From UBA1952 sp965200035 (GTDB lineage: Bacteria; Bacteroidota; Bacteroidia; Chitinophagales; Chitinophagaceae), in assembly GCA_965200035.1 (NCBI GenBank), contig OZ241334.1, positions 2,108,001-2,172,000 on the forward strand: a stretch of DNA of 64,000 nt, read 5' to 3'. Every line of letters begins with the position of its first letter. Position 1 is the first letter of the stretch. This document shows, in pieces, positions 1 to 8,344 of the stretch. Made by a program: the position numbers and the translations under genes. The notes below the pieces were generated by a model, which did not search any database, had not been told where the DNA came from, and saw nothing but the letters and a program-made list of their open reading frames with translations.

Positions 1-887
1 AACTCTTCCATGCGGCGGTCAATGTCTTTTTTGCCGATCTCCTTCATGCGCTCAGGGCCAAACTTCTCTACGCAGAAAGAAGCCATGGCAGAGCCTACGA
101 TGATGGCTGTTTTCATGTTCTCAAAAGAGATGTCCTTCGTTTTGGCGAGATGACCGATGAAGCCTCCGGCAAACGTATCGCCGGCGCCGGTTGGGTCGAA
201 TACTTCTTCCAGCGGCAGCGCCGGTGCAAAGAATACCTGACGGTTGTGGAACAGCAGCGCGCCATGTTCACCCTTCTTAATAATCAGGTATTTTGGGCCC
301 ATCTCCTGGATCTTCATAGCTGCTTTCACAAGGCTGAACTCGCCGCTGAGCTGGCGCGCTTCCGCATCATTCACCATCAGTACATCCACCTTCTTGATGA
401 CTTCTTTCAGATCATCCAGCGCAGTTTCCATCCAGAAGTTCATCGTATCCATCACAATCAGCTTCGGGCGCTTTTTCATTTGATTGATGACGCTTAACTG
501 GACAGCCGGTACAAGATTGCCGAGCATCAGAAACTCACAATCCTGGTAGCCGTCAGGGATTTGCGGATTGAACTGAGCTAGTACATTCAGGTCTGTCACA
601 AGTGTATCGCGCGTATTCATATCCATGTGGTAGCGGCCACTCCAAAAGAAGCTTTTGCCATCTTTTACTACTTCCACGCCGTCGAACTGTACGCCGCGGG
701 CACGCAACTGCTCAATCTCCTCCTGCGGGAAATCTCCGCCGATAATAGATACCTGCTTGATGGGCTGATAAAAGTTGGAAGCAGACCAGGCCACATAAGT
801 AGCCGAGCCGCCGACAATGCGGTCAACCTTACCAAAAGGAGTCTCCAGCGCATCGAACGCCATGGTGCCAATTACTACAAGCGACAT
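1..887 (-). CDS. PfkB-family sugar/nucleoside kinase (3' end outside window)
   Basis: The reverse strand reads openly from an ATG at 887 to the window edge. The protein starts MSLVVIGTMAFDALETPFGK and near the edge carries DPTGAGDTFAGGF, the C-terminal PfkB signature that holds the catalytic Asp and the anion hole (GAGD). This family transfers phosphate from ATP to sugars or nucleosides; adenosine or a carbohydrate is possible, and the substrate cannot be read from sequence. About 295 codons are visible, so only the last few tens of residues are likely missing. It lies 79 bp from pcm on the same strand. Confidence in the family is high and in the substrate low. Confidence 0.88.
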   Translation of the reverse strand, partial: MSLVVIGTMAFDALETPFGKVDRIVGGSATYVAWSASNFYQPIKQVSIIGGDFPQEEIEQLRARGVQFDGVEVVKDGKSFFWSGRYHMDMNTRDTLVTDLNVLAQFNPQIPDGYQDCEFLMLGNLVPAVQLSVINQMKKRPKLIVMDTMNFWMETALDDLKEVIKKVDVLMVNDAEARQLSGEFSLVKAAMKIQEMGPKYLIIKKGEHGALLFHNRQVFFAPALPLEEVFDPTGAGDTFAGGFIGHLAKTKDISFENMKTAIIVGSAMASFCVEKFGPERMKEIGKKDIDRRMEE

Positions 888-966
888 ATTGAATTAAGTT
901 GTGTTGAAATTTTTTTCAGCCGCGAAAGTACGGCGGGAATCGGTAAACAAGAGCTTGCCTGTGGCA

Positions 967-1641
967 TTAATTATTGTGCCCGTTCCTGCCCGTAAGCATC
1001 GGCACAAAGGAAAAATCGCCCAGCGTTTCTTCTGTTATATTGCCTTCTTTGTCTTTCAGAATGCGCATCATCTTCTGGCCGCGCTCATCGCCTACCGGAA
1101 CAACCATAAAGCCACCGGGCTTCAATTGCGTCACTAATTTGGGCGGAATGGATGGCGCTGCCGCCGTGATAATGATCTTATCGAAAGGAGCGTACGAAGG
1201 CAGTCCCTCATAGCCATCTCCGTAGAACCGGCGGATATTCGGGTATCTTTTGATGAAGAAAAAATTTCCTACAAAATCATACAGTTCTTTTTGCCGCTCA
1301 ATACTATACACCTGTGCGCCCAGCTCTGCCAGCACACAAGCCTGGTAAGCGCTGCCCGTGCCGATCTCCAAAATTTTATCAAACTTCTTTACATCCAGTA
1401 GCTGCGATTGATAGGCTACGGTATAAGGCTGTGAAATAGTCTGCCCCGCTGTAATGGGGAATGCCCGGTCTTCGTAAGCGATCCGTTCGAAGGCAGAGTC
1501 CAGAAAAAAGTGACGGGGAATTGCCTCGATGGCTGTCAGCACCCGCTCATCCTTAACGCCTTTCGTTCTTAATAGCTGTATCAAATCCCTGCGCAGCGCC
1601 TTATGCCGGTAATCATCCTCTTTTTCCTTACTGTGAAGCAT
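967..1641 (-). CDS. pcm: Protein-L-isoaspartate O-methyltransferase
   Basis: The 224-residue protein matches the usual length of PCMT enzymes, which use S-adenosylmethionine to methylate isoaspartyl residues in damaged proteins and so start their repair. Visible hallmarks are the N-terminal RHxF-type segment (AIPRHFFLDSAF), the active-site/SAM stretch around GQTISQPYTVA, and the Rossmann glycine motif EIGTGSAYQACVLAEL, followed by the acidic YSIER that binds the ribose. It is a cytosolic housekeeping enzyme. It is divergently arranged with pdxA; the 97-bp gap between the starts must hold both promoters. Confidence 0.93.
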   Translation of the reverse strand: MLHSKEKEDDYRHKALRRDLIQLLRTKGVKDERVLTAIEAIPRHFFLDSAFERIAYEDRAFPITAGQTISQPYTVAYQSQLLDVKKFDKILEIGTGSAYQACVLAELGAQVYSIERQKELYDFVGNFFFIKRYPNIRRFYGDGYEGLPSYAPFDKIIITAAAPSIPPKLVTQLKPGGFMVVPVGDERGQKMMRILKDKEGNITEETLGDFSFVPMLTGRNGHNN

Positions 1642-1738
1642 TTCGTAAAGATAATTCTGCGTTTCGGGAAAAGGGAAGATGACAGCACCAGAGGCAAAAA
1701 ATTATGTAATCGCCCCTTCTGCTATTATCTTTAACCCT

Positions 1739-2806
1739 ATGCTAGAAAAACCAGTGATCGGCATTACGATCGGAGATCTGAATGGTGTAGGACCGGAAGT
1801 AATTCTCAAAACATTTTCTGACAACCGCATGCTTGAGCTGTGCACTCCTGTGCTGTTCGCCTCCGCCAAGCTCATCAACTTCTACCGCAACCTGCTGCCG
1901 GAATATCCCTTTAACTATCATGCAATAAAAGACTTTGAGTCGCTGAAAGAAAACAATATCAACCTATTCAACTGCTGGGAGGAAGAAGTGCCTGTGCAGC
2001 CCGGCATTCTCACCGATACCGGCGGCAAATACGCTGTGCGCTCCCTGCAGGTAGCGGCCCAATGCCTGAAAGACGGCCAGCTCGATGCCGTAGTGACGGC
2101 CCCCATTCATAAAAGCAATACCCACCTGCCCGATTTTCAGTTTACCGGACATACTCCTTTCTTCAAAGATGCTTTTGGCGCAAAAGATGTGCTGATGCTG
2201 CTTTATACCGAAGAACTGCGCATGGGGCTGGCTACAGAGCACGTACCGGTAGCGCAGGTAGCAGGGCTCATTACCAAAGAGCTATTGACTTCTAAGCTCA
2301 CCCTTCTCCGCGAGAGCCTCATCAAAGACTTTGGCATCGGCAAGCCGCGCATAGCCGTGCTCGGGCTCAATCCGCACGCCGGCGATGACGGCAAGATCGG
2401 TACCGAAGAGCAAACGATCATAAAGCCTGTGCTGGAAGGATTGCAGCAGCAGGGACATACCATCTACGGACCCTACAGCGCCGATGCTTTCTTTGCGCGC
2501 AGAAGCTACCAATCATTCGATGCGGTGCTGGCCATGTACCACGATCAGGGGCTGATTCCTTTTAAAACCATTGCCGGCGGCGAAGGTGTGAATTATACGG
2601 CTGGTCTGCCGGTGGTACGCACATCGCCCGATCATGGTACAGCCTTTGATATTGCCGGTAAAGACCTCGCCGATCCTTCTTCTTTTCGCGAAGCGGTATT
2701 TCAGGCCATCAGCCTGCTCCAGCAGCGCAAAGAGTACAGCGACCACACAGCCAATCCATTAAGGAGGAGCAAGAGCGAACGTGAGCGTGGGCATGGCAGC
2801 CGGTAA
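1739..2806 (+). CDS. pdxA: 4-hydroxythreonine-4-phosphate dehydrogenase
   Basis: PdxA oxidises 4-phosphooxy-L-threonine in pyridoxal-5'-phosphate synthesis. The start chosen is the ATG at 1739 (MLEKPVIGITIGDLNGVGPE), which gives the standard N-terminus; an upstream in-frame ATG at 1679 would add a 20-residue tail that the family lacks. Metal and substrate motifs are visible: IGDLNGVGPE, TAPIHKSN, the histidine-rich TGHTPFF and YHDQGLIPFK, and SPDHGTAFDIAGK. At 355 residues it has normal length. The last about 20 residues (RRSKSERERGHGSR) are unusually basic and may be a lineage-specific tail. Confidence 0.94.
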   Translation: MLEKPVIGITIGDLNGVGPEVILKTFSDNRMLELCTPVLFASAKLINFYRNLLPEYPFNYHAIKDFESLKENNINLFNCWEEEVPVQPGILTDTGGKYAVRSLQVAAQCLKDGQLDAVVTAPIHKSNTHLPDFQFTGHTPFFKDAFGAKDVLMLLYTEELRMGLATEHVPVAQVAGLITKELLTSKLTLLRESLIKDFGIGKPRIAVLGLNPHAGDDGKIGTEEQTIIKPVLEGLQQQGHTIYGPYSADAFFARRSYQSFDAVLAMYHDQGLIPFKTIAGGEGVNYTAGLPVVRTSPDHGTAFDIAGKDLADPSSFREAVFQAISLLQQRKEYSDHTANPLRRSKSERERGHGSR

Positions 2807-2905
2807 TCAGATTCATTGATAGCGACCATCAGTTAAACAATATTTACAGGCGGGATTTTTGTGTCTTACTCCTATACCGGCTATTAAAACGAATGCCTGA
2901 ATATT

Positions 2906-4435
2906 ATGAACAGAGATGGCCACCAGAAAAGCCTCTGGCAGGACGGTATAGAGGACTTTACGCCCAAAAACAGCTGGGATAAAGGCCTTGTATATGATGC
3001 GCTCATCGTAGGCGGCGGTATCACCGGCCTTACCACAGCGCTCTTGCTTCAGGAAAGCGGAAAGAAATGCATCATTGCAGAAGCACACACACTCGGATTC
3101 GGCACCACCAGCGGCACCACGGCGCACCTCAATACGATGCTTGACAGCCCGTACAATATTATTGAGCGGGACTTTGGAAAGGAAGGTGCCATGCTCATAT
3201 CCGATGCAGGCCGCGAAGCTATCGACCTGATTGAAGACCTGATTTGCCGTTACGATATTCAGTGCGGGTTCCGCTACAGGTCCGGCTATCTGTTTGCCCA
3301 GGATGAAAAAGAAGAGGAAGAGCTGGAGACTATCGTGGAAGCTTCTGTTCGCGCGGGATGCGTAGTAAGCCCGAGCCCGCAGATACCAGTGCCGCTGCCT
3401 TATACCAAAGCCTATCGGTTTGAGTTTCAGGCACAGTTTCACAGCACCAAATATCTGATGGCGCTTGCAGAAGCTTTTGAAGCGGCCGGCGGGGTGATCC
3501 TGCAGCAATGCGTGGTTCAATCTGCCGATGACAATGATCCTGTAACAGCGTCTACATCCCTCGGCGATATCAAAGCACACAAGCTCGTACATGCGACTCA
3601 TGTTCCACCCGGCATCAGCATCCTGCATTTTCGCTGCGCACCTTACCGGAGCTATGCAATGGCTTGTCAGCTAAGCGATGACAACTATCCGGACGGGTTG
3701 GCTTATGATATGAAAGACCCGTATCATTATTTCCGAACCCAGGAAAAAGATGGTAAGAAATACCTGATAGCGGGCGGCTTCGATCACAAAACAGGTCATA
3801 AAGAAAATACGGATCAGGTATTTATGCAGCTGGAAGCCTACCTGCGCGGTATCTATAATGTCAGGTCTATAGAGTTCAAATGGTCTTCTCAATATTTCAA
3901 CAGCGCTGACGGCCTGCCCTATATAGGTCTATTGCCCGGCCATAAGAATACTTATGCAGGCACAGGCTACAGCGGCAATGGGCTGGTATTGGGCACGCTG
4001 GCCGGCATCATGATTACAAGAGCCATTAACAGGGAAGACTGCCCGTACGCTGAATTGCTGAAGCCTTCCCGCATCAAGCCTATTGCCGGATTTACCGAAT
4101 TTTTGAAAGAGAATGCAGATGTAGTGAGCCAGTTTATCGGTAAGCGCTTTGCCTATGAAAAGATCAGCACGCTCGCAGAGCTGGCAAAAGGGGAAGCTGT
4201 GCTGGCCGAGTGGGATGGTAAGAACGTAGCGCTTTATAAAGATGAGCAGGGAAAGGTAACAGCCGTAGATCCGGTATGTCCGCACGCGGGCTGCATTGTG
4301 GCCTGGAACAGCGCAGAGCAAAGCTGGGATTGTCCCTGTCATGGTGCCCGCTACCGGCCTGACGGCGAGTTGGTCACCGGACCTTCCCGGAAAAATCTGA
4401 CGCCCCTGATATGGGAAGAGATGGATGGAGATTAG
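2906..4435 (+). CDS. FAD-dependent oxidoreductase with C-terminal Rieske [2Fe-2S] domain
   Basis: This is a two-domain cytosolic enzyme of 509 residues. The N-terminal two thirds is a DAO-type flavoprotein: dinucleotide motif VGGGITGLTTALLLQ near residue 36, and a second FAD-contacting stretch (YAGTGYSGNGLVLGT) near residue 350. The C-terminus carries a Rieske cluster site, CPHAGC then CPCHGARY, spaced as in classical two-Cys/two-His Rieske proteins. The same architecture occurs in glycine-oxidase-like/Rieske fusions of unknown substrate. It is a single gene, overlapping by 4 bp the convergent small gene at 4432-4593. Domain assignment is secure; the substrate is unknown. Confidence 0.88.
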   Translation: MNRDGHQKSLWQDGIEDFTPKNSWDKGLVYDALIVGGGITGLTTALLLQESGKKCIIAEAHTLGFGTTSGTTAHLNTMLDSPYNIIERDFGKEGAMLISDAGREAIDLIEDLICRYDIQCGFRYRSGYLFAQDEKEEEELETIVEASVRAGCVVSPSPQIPVPLPYTKAYRFEFQAQFHSTKYLMALAEAFEAAGGVILQQCVVQSADDNDPVTASTSLGDIKAHKLVHATHVPPGISILHFRCAPYRSYAMACQLSDDNYPDGLAYDMKDPYHYFRTQEKDGKKYLIAGGFDHKTGHKENTDQVFMQLEAYLRGIYNVRSIEFKWSSQYFNSADGLPYIGLLPGHKNTYAGTGYSGNGLVLGTLAGIMITRAINREDCPYAELLKPSRIKPIAGFTEFLKENADVVSQFIGKRFAYEKISTLAELAKGEAVLAEWDGKNVALYKDEQGKVTAVDPVCPHAGCIVAWNSAEQSWDCPCHGARYRPDGELVTGPSRKNLTPLIWEEMDGD

Positions 4436-4593
4436 TGGCGCACGATAGCCCGTACAATCATCACAATAATAGCGATCAGGAACACGAAAATCGAGATCCG
4501 GTTCATGCCGTGCATCAGGAAAATGTTGGCATTACGCGGCGCATTCGGGTCGCGCTTACGCAGGTAAAAATAGGTGAGCAGTTGCTTCCACAT
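4432..4593 (-). CDS. Small single-pass membrane protein, DUF6728-like
   Basis: This 53-residue gene starts MWKQLLTYFYLRKRDPNAPR and ends in a hydrophobic helix (ISIFVFLIAIIVMIV, residues about 33-47) followed by RAIVRH. The pattern WKQLL-YFYLRKRDPN-P-MHGMN-hydrophobic helix matches, from memory, the DUF6728 family of Bacteroidota. A soluble basic head and one C-terminal membrane segment suggest a small inner-membrane protein. Function is unknown. It converges with the Rieske oxidoreductase with a 4-bp overlap. Confidence 0.75.
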   Translation of the reverse strand: MWKQLLTYFYLRKRDPNAPRNANIFLMHGMNRISIFVFLIAIIVMIVRAIVRH

Positions 4594-4628
4594 AGCCTTA
4601 TACGGTGTCTAATAAAGATAAGAAAATG

Positions 4629-4661
4629 TTTGGAGGAATGCGCCGGAAGCTGCTATATTTG
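4629..4661 (+). promoter_or_regulatory. Promoter of the tRNA-Ala gene
   Basis: TTTG at 4629-4632 and TATATTTG at 4654-4661 are separated by 21 nt and fit the Bacteroidota sigma-A consensus TTTG/TAnnTTTG. The predicted start point falls about 10-15 nt before the mature tRNA 5' end at 4680. Confidence 0.65.
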
Positions 4662-4679
4662 CAATCCTTTACCACAAAC

Positions 4680-4753
<74 letters not shown>

Positions 4754-4762
4754 CCAATGCGG

Positions 4763-4813
4763 GCAAGGGTTTCAGCTAAAAACTGAAACCCTTGTTTTTT
4801 TATGGGTACAACA
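4763..4813 (+). repeat. 51-bp direct repeat, copy 1 (left end of island)
   Basis: The sequence holds a rho-independent hairpin and the first GGTACAAC box. It recurs without mismatch at 10950-11000. Upstream of both copies the bases CACCCAAT (4751-4758 and 10938-10945) also match. Two identical left-end signatures 6.2 kb apart imply either two tandem insertions or a duplication of the element end. Confidence 0.9.
4764..4801 (+). terminator. Rho-independent terminator after tRNA-Ala
   Basis: A perfect 12-bp stem CAAGGGTTTCAG / CTGAAACCCTTG (4764-4775, 4783-4794) with a 7-nt loop is followed by seven T. It is carried by the island, so the integrated element supplies the tRNA with a new terminator. 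The original one is now at 53345-53370. Confidence 0.88.
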
Positions 4814-4823
4814 TAGGTACAAC
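4805..4823 (+). promoter_or_regulatory. Putative integrase arm-type sites, left end
   Basis: Two GGTACAAC boxes (4805-4812 and 4816-4823) lie 11 bp apart, one helical turn. The same pair with the same spacing occurs at 53156-53174 next to the integrase gene. Matching boxes inside both ends of an element are what arm-type integrase sites look like. The binding itself is inference. Confidence 0.6.
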
Positions 4824-5129
4824 AATTGGTGTTGAATTGTTCTTAGCTATAGCATTGAATGCCGGGGTTAGAGTGGATTAAGACGTATACTCAAAAGTGC
4901 TACAACGACTGCCGCATCTGCATATTGGTATTCCGTCGAACAAAATACCATTAGGCATTTGGAATAATTTACGCGCAAATCGATCGCTGCGACCGCTTCT
5001 TTCTGCGAAAATTTTAGCACCAGTGTGTTTGTTGCTAGATATCATTATTCGAATTCATATTCTTTACCGGTTAAATACGGGCAAATCGCAGGATAATAAG
5101 TTGCTGAATCCACCTTGCCGTCCTTTTAG
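4824..5129. other. Non-coding stretch inside left end
   Basis: Between the arm sites and the stop of the dCTP-deaminase-like gene I see no convincing reading frame, tRNA or strong hairpin. A plus-strand frame from 4897 runs into the antisense of the next gene and has no protein-like character. Confidence 0.5.
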
Positions 5130-5969
5130 CTATTGGCCATTGACATTTTTGGTCATTCTTTGGCTATCTGGTGCCTGCATAGCTTCCCGCTCTATTCTCA
5201 GCTGGTTTATTGCTGAATCTAACTTGTAGAGCTCTGTCTTTTTATTGATTCCCTCTTTAAACCCATTATCATAACTAGACCAATCAAACAGGAATTTAAC
5301 GAGAATAATAATGCCTAAGCCCAAAGCTGTTTTTATGAGATAATCCTTAGCAGTCTGTTCCTTTTCTATGGTTGCCAGTCTCACGTTCAGCGCATGGAAG
5401 TTATCATCAATCTTTTGCTTCAAAGCATTCGGGGAGGCAACTTCGCTTTGCAGCAGGTGATCAATATAGGTTGATTTAATCGTCTCCTGCCCATTATGCC
5501 CATGGTTTTCAGCAGCGTAAGAGTCAGTCTCGCCTGGCTCCAACTGTAAATCGGAGAACCAGATCAGAAAACATGGTTCACCGACCAACAACGAAATAGG
5601 ACCTGATCCCGCATTGTAAACTGAAAACAGCAATTTGCCTTTGAAGCCAGGATCTACATGGAATCCAGACACATTTACCAACCCCCTTAACTTAATGCCT
5701 GCCTTGATGGAGATAAATCCGATCTTATCTTGGGGGATATTCAATCGTTCGCTCGATAATAGCAGGGCAAACTGGCCTGGATTAATCACGACCTGGTCAT
5801 TGTCTTTGAAGAAGAATTCTTTCTTCTTGTCTTTAGAATCAGTCCTGAATACCTCCCCTCCCAATGCGAGTTCGTAAGCGCCAGCCTTAATACGGCGCTC
5901 ATCGAAAGTCGAGATAACGTTATGCCTTTTAATGAATATCTTCAACTTTTCAGAACCGAGAAACGACAT
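5130..5969 (-). CDS. Membrane-anchored dCTP deaminase/dUTPase-fold protein
   Basis: Residues about 20-145 have the dCTP deaminase/dUTPase fold: VINPGQFALLLSSERLNIP, then GLVNVSGFHVDPGFKGKLLF. Aligned by eye to E. coli Dcd (IDPGWSGCIVLEFYNSG), the substrate-site Asp is kept (HVDPG, residues 104-108) but the deaminase Glu (E138 of E. coli) is replaced by Ser116 in FSVYNAG. Deamination is therefore unlikely; dUTP hydrolysis or nucleotide sensing is possible. The C-terminus, absent from Dcd, has a likely membrane helix (residues 213-230, ALGLGIIILVKFLFDW) between charged, coiled-coil-prone stretches. It is separated by acpS from the nucleotide-modifying operon and is transcribed in the same direction as that operon. 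Confidence 0.72.
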   Translation of the reverse strand: MSFLGSEKLKIFIKRHNVISTFDERRIKAGAYELALGGEVFRTDSKDKKKEFFFKDNDQVVINPGQFALLLSSERLNIPQDKIGFISIKAGIKLRGLVNVSGFHVDPGFKGKLLFSVYNAGSGPISLLVGEPCFLIWFSDLQLEPGETDSYAAENHGHNGQETIKSTYIDHLLQSEVASPNALKQKIDDNFHALNVRLATIEKEQTAKDYLIKTALGLGIIILVKFLFDWSSYDNGFKEGINKKTELYKLDSAINQLRIEREAMQAPDSQRMTKNVNGQ

Positions 5970-6059
5970 GAGGATTAAGGTTTAGATGATCATTTTATTT
6001 CTAGCCGTTAAAGTAATATCACAATCTGAATTATACCGATTAAATTGTTCTCTCCCATT

Positions 6060-6422
6060 ATGCTTGGACTTGGAACCGATATCGTTGAGATTGCCAAAAT
6101 GGCAAAGAGCCTTGAGAAAAGCAGTTTCCTCGAGCGCTGCTTCTGCCCATCGGAAATCGACTATTTCAACCAGCACCCTAGGCTTACGTTTTTAGCAGGA
6201 CGTTTTGCGGGCAAGGAAGCCACTGTAAAGGCCTTAGGCACCGGTTTGATCGATGGTCTTTCCCTTCAGGACATCGAAATTATTCGCTCAGCTTCTGGCG
6301 CACCGGCATTGAGGCTGCACAATATGGCGCAGGAGATTGCTTCAGCGCTGGGTGTTACAAAATTCTACATCTCCATTAGCCACACTCCAGCTTATGCAAC
6401 CGCTGTCGTCATTTTGGAATGA
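6060..6422 (+). CDS. acpS: Holo-[acyl-carrier-protein] synthase (phosphopantetheinyl transferase)
   Basis: AcpS moves 4'-phosphopantetheine from CoA to a serine of an acyl carrier protein. The 120-residue length and all key motifs fit: MLGLGTDIVEI with metal-binding Asp7, GRFAGKEATVKALGTG with catalytic Glu53, and the C-terminal SISHTPAYATAVVIL. ATG 6060 is preferred because it gives the family N-terminus; an ATG at 6045 would add five residues. The gene is island-borne and so additional to a chromosomal copy. It converges with the mazG-like gene (31-bp overlap). An acyl-carrier-like gene lies at 10298-10594 in the same segment and is the natural partner. Confidence 0.9.
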   Translation: MLGLGTDIVEIAKMAKSLEKSSFLERCFCPSEIDYFNQHPRLTFLAGRFAGKEATVKALGTGLIDGLSLQDIEIIRSASGAPALRLHNMAQEIASALGVTKFYISISHTPAYATAVVILE

Positions 6423-7309
6423 TCTCCCGCATTGACGATAGACAGTTCTGAGGCAAACATGTCAACGTACACTTCACCGCCACCTGCCCGAATTATCTCT
6501 CGCCAAACAGCATAACCATTCAAGATTGCTTTTTCCCATTCTGCCGCCGTGCGGTCTTTAACTTCCAAATGGGCAGCCATTGTCATGACCGTTTTTAATA
6601 GCGAATCATCGACAGATTGCACCCCCTCAAGCCAACGATGTTGTTTGGCATAGGCAAAAATAAGGGCTGATATACCTTCTTCGATGACGGCTGCACGCCC
6701 TCCATCTTCGACCTCATTTACTTGAGGGCTACTGCGGCGTTTGCGATGCACATGCTTCCTGATCACGGGAGACCATCCCAGAACTGCGACATAGGAGAGA
6801 TGAAAAATGTCATGGTACCGATAGCCGTCATTTTGGTAGGCATTATCGGTCAATGGATCACCAGCCTGATGTCCGTTTATATGGGTCGTGGTCGAATATA
6901 CATTTCCTTGTCGTTCTTCTTTGATGGTAGCCACGAATTTCCTCGGCAGCTGCTCACTTTCCGGAAATTCTGCATCGTAAAAAAACATTGTTCGTAGCAC
7001 AGGATGAATATAATCGGTTTCTTGCAGCCACCGCGCCTTCACCTTGCTCAAATTAGCATCAGCGATATCTTCAAGGGAAATATTAAATTTACTGGCGGTG
7101 TTGGTTAAATACCATAATAGATCTCCCAGTTCCTCTTTGATTGACTCGGTATAAAGCTCATGGGCGTCTCCATCCCGCAAATATTTTTTGTAGGCGCTTA
7201 AAAGCTCTCCCGCCTCTCCGGCTAGCCCTAACAGTGAAATGATTAAACTGTTTTGCCCTTTATCTTTTTCCGTCCTCAGTGCTTTGAACTGATATTCATT
7301 AAATTGCAT
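6392..7309 (-). CDS. MazG-type nucleotide pyrophosphohydrolase with MazG C-terminal domain
   Basis: Residues 1-95 are a MazG domain, which hydrolyses (d)NTPs to (d)NMPs and pyrophosphate. The metal-binding pattern GEAGEL (31-36) and EELGDLLWYL (59-68) is intact. Residues about 125-300 form a second conserved domain with YRYHDIFHLSYVAVLGWSP and NEVEDGGRAAVIEEGI, which I recognise as the MazG-associated C-terminal domain found next to thymidylate-synthase-like and base-hypermodification genes. It starts immediately after the stop of the preceding gene (0-bp gap), so it is the last gene of a tight operon running from 10594. Its 3' end overlaps acpS. Confidence 0.85.
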   Translation of the reverse strand: MQFNEYQFKALRTEKDKGQNSLIISLLGLAGEAGELLSAYKKYLRDGDAHELYTESIKEELGDLLWYLTNTASKFNISLEDIADANLSKVKARWLQETDYIHPVLRTMFFYDAEFPESEQLPRKFVATIKEERQGNVYSTTTHINGHQAGDPLTDNAYQNDGYRYHDIFHLSYVAVLGWSPVIRKHVHRKRRSSPQVNEVEDGGRAAVIEEGISALIFAYAKQHRWLEGVQSVDDSLLKTVMTMAAHLEVKDRTAAEWEKAILNGYAVWREIIRAGGGEVYVDMFASELSIVNAGDHSKMTTAVA

Positions 7310-8344
7310 CTACACGGTTTTTAAAGCGTTCGTGACACCCCATTTCGGTGGCAGAAACAAATCCGTCACCTTGCCTTGGGAAGTAAAATTCTGTTTTATC
7401 CGTAAGCGGTTGCTTTTTCCTTTGACCGATGGATGCATGACCCGCGCGTATTTGTCGGTTTCGCAAAACAGATTTTGACAATCAATCAGCTGTAGGCGGC
7501 GATCGCCGAGCGTTTTAAAATCCAGACCCAGTCGTTCGAATTCGATTTCCTGGCGGTCGGCCATCAACCTGATGATCTCGACCTCGCTTAGCCCCCCCAT
7601 ATCTGTAAAGCATTTGCTTATCCCACTCTTTGCACCAGGGCCGGGCACGACAAATTCTGATTCTGAGAAGTTGATGATCGTGCTGTAATTTACATCGATC
7701 GCATATTGATAAGCAAGAAAATCACCTAGTGATGGATAGCTTTTCAAGAGTTCAAAGACTTCCTGTAGGCTGCGGGCCTTCTGAATTTTAGTCGGAAGGC
7801 GATCATTCATCATCTTTTTAATTAGCGCTAGGTGGTTCGAGTGCTTCTTTTCAAATCCGAAATAAGATTTGCCTGAAGGCATAATGTAAGCGGCTGAATA
7901 GATGGTTTCACCCGATAGCATTCGCTGCATCAGAAATTCGTCATAGCGCGCCATGTCAAAAGCCTCCCAAGAAATCACCTTAAAATGATCTACAAACGCA
8001 TTCCATGTCTCTATCTTGTTGAACAGCTTGAATAGCATGATCCGGAAAAACACCTCGTCAGGATTTGACGGATAGGCATTATTGTAGATGACGTTCCTGA
8101 TCAGGAACTGGCTCACCCGATCGGTTGCGCGATAGGCGTTGGTAAATTTGTGCTTCCTGAGCACATAGTCGTCGCTCCAGGGCAGCGGATACTGATTAAT
8201 CCGTTTGTACAAAATCATTTGGCGTTCTGCAGCAAAGCGCCAATAGGCATCAAAGACAATGGTGGGCTTTACAGGCGCTATGTCATCGTACGCGTAAGGC
8301 GCATCAACGACAAGGGGCGCAAATTCGATCAGCGCTTCATTCAT
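7310..8344 (-). CDS. HMUDK_hel-type DNA base hypermodification protein
   Basis: The 344-residue protein has the pattern I know as the helical domain of 5-hmdU DNA kinases / alpha-glutamyl-putrescinyl-thymine pyrophosphorylase-like proteins (Pfam HMUDK_hel): AAERQ (38-42), PLPWSDD (53-59), KFTNAYRATDRVSQFLIR (66-83) and RIMLFKLFNKIETW (101-114). Phage relatives act on hydroxymethyluracil or thymine-derived bases to build hypermodified DNA. Stand-alone bacterial copies such as this have no proven reaction. It overlaps the upstream thymidylate-synthase-like gene by 8 bp and abuts the mazG-like gene, which points to joint action on a modified pyrimidine nucleotide. Family confidence is good; activity is inferred. 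Confidence 0.78.
   Translation of the reverse strand: MNEALIEFAPLVVDAPYAYDDIAPVKPTIVFDAYWRFAAERQMILYKRINQYPLPWSDDYVLRKHKFTNAYRATDRVSQFLIRNVIYNNAYPSNPDEVFFRIMLFKLFNKIETWNAFVDHFKVISWEAFDMARYDEFLMQRMLSGETIYSAAYIMPSGKSYFGFEKKHSNHLALIKKMMNDRLPTKIQKARSLQEVFELLKSYPSLGDFLAYQYAIDVNYSTIINFSESEFVVPGPGAKSGISKCFTDMGGLSEVEIIRLMADRQEIEFERLGLDFKTLGDRRLQLIDCQNLFCETDKYARVMHPSVKGKSNRLRIKQNFTSQGKVTDLFLPPKWGVTNALKTV

Noticed and set aside
150..497. Open plus-strand frames over the first kilobase (150-497, 627-995, 901-1137)
   Set aside because: They are antisense to the PfkB kinase and pcm, whose motifs on the minus strand are clear.
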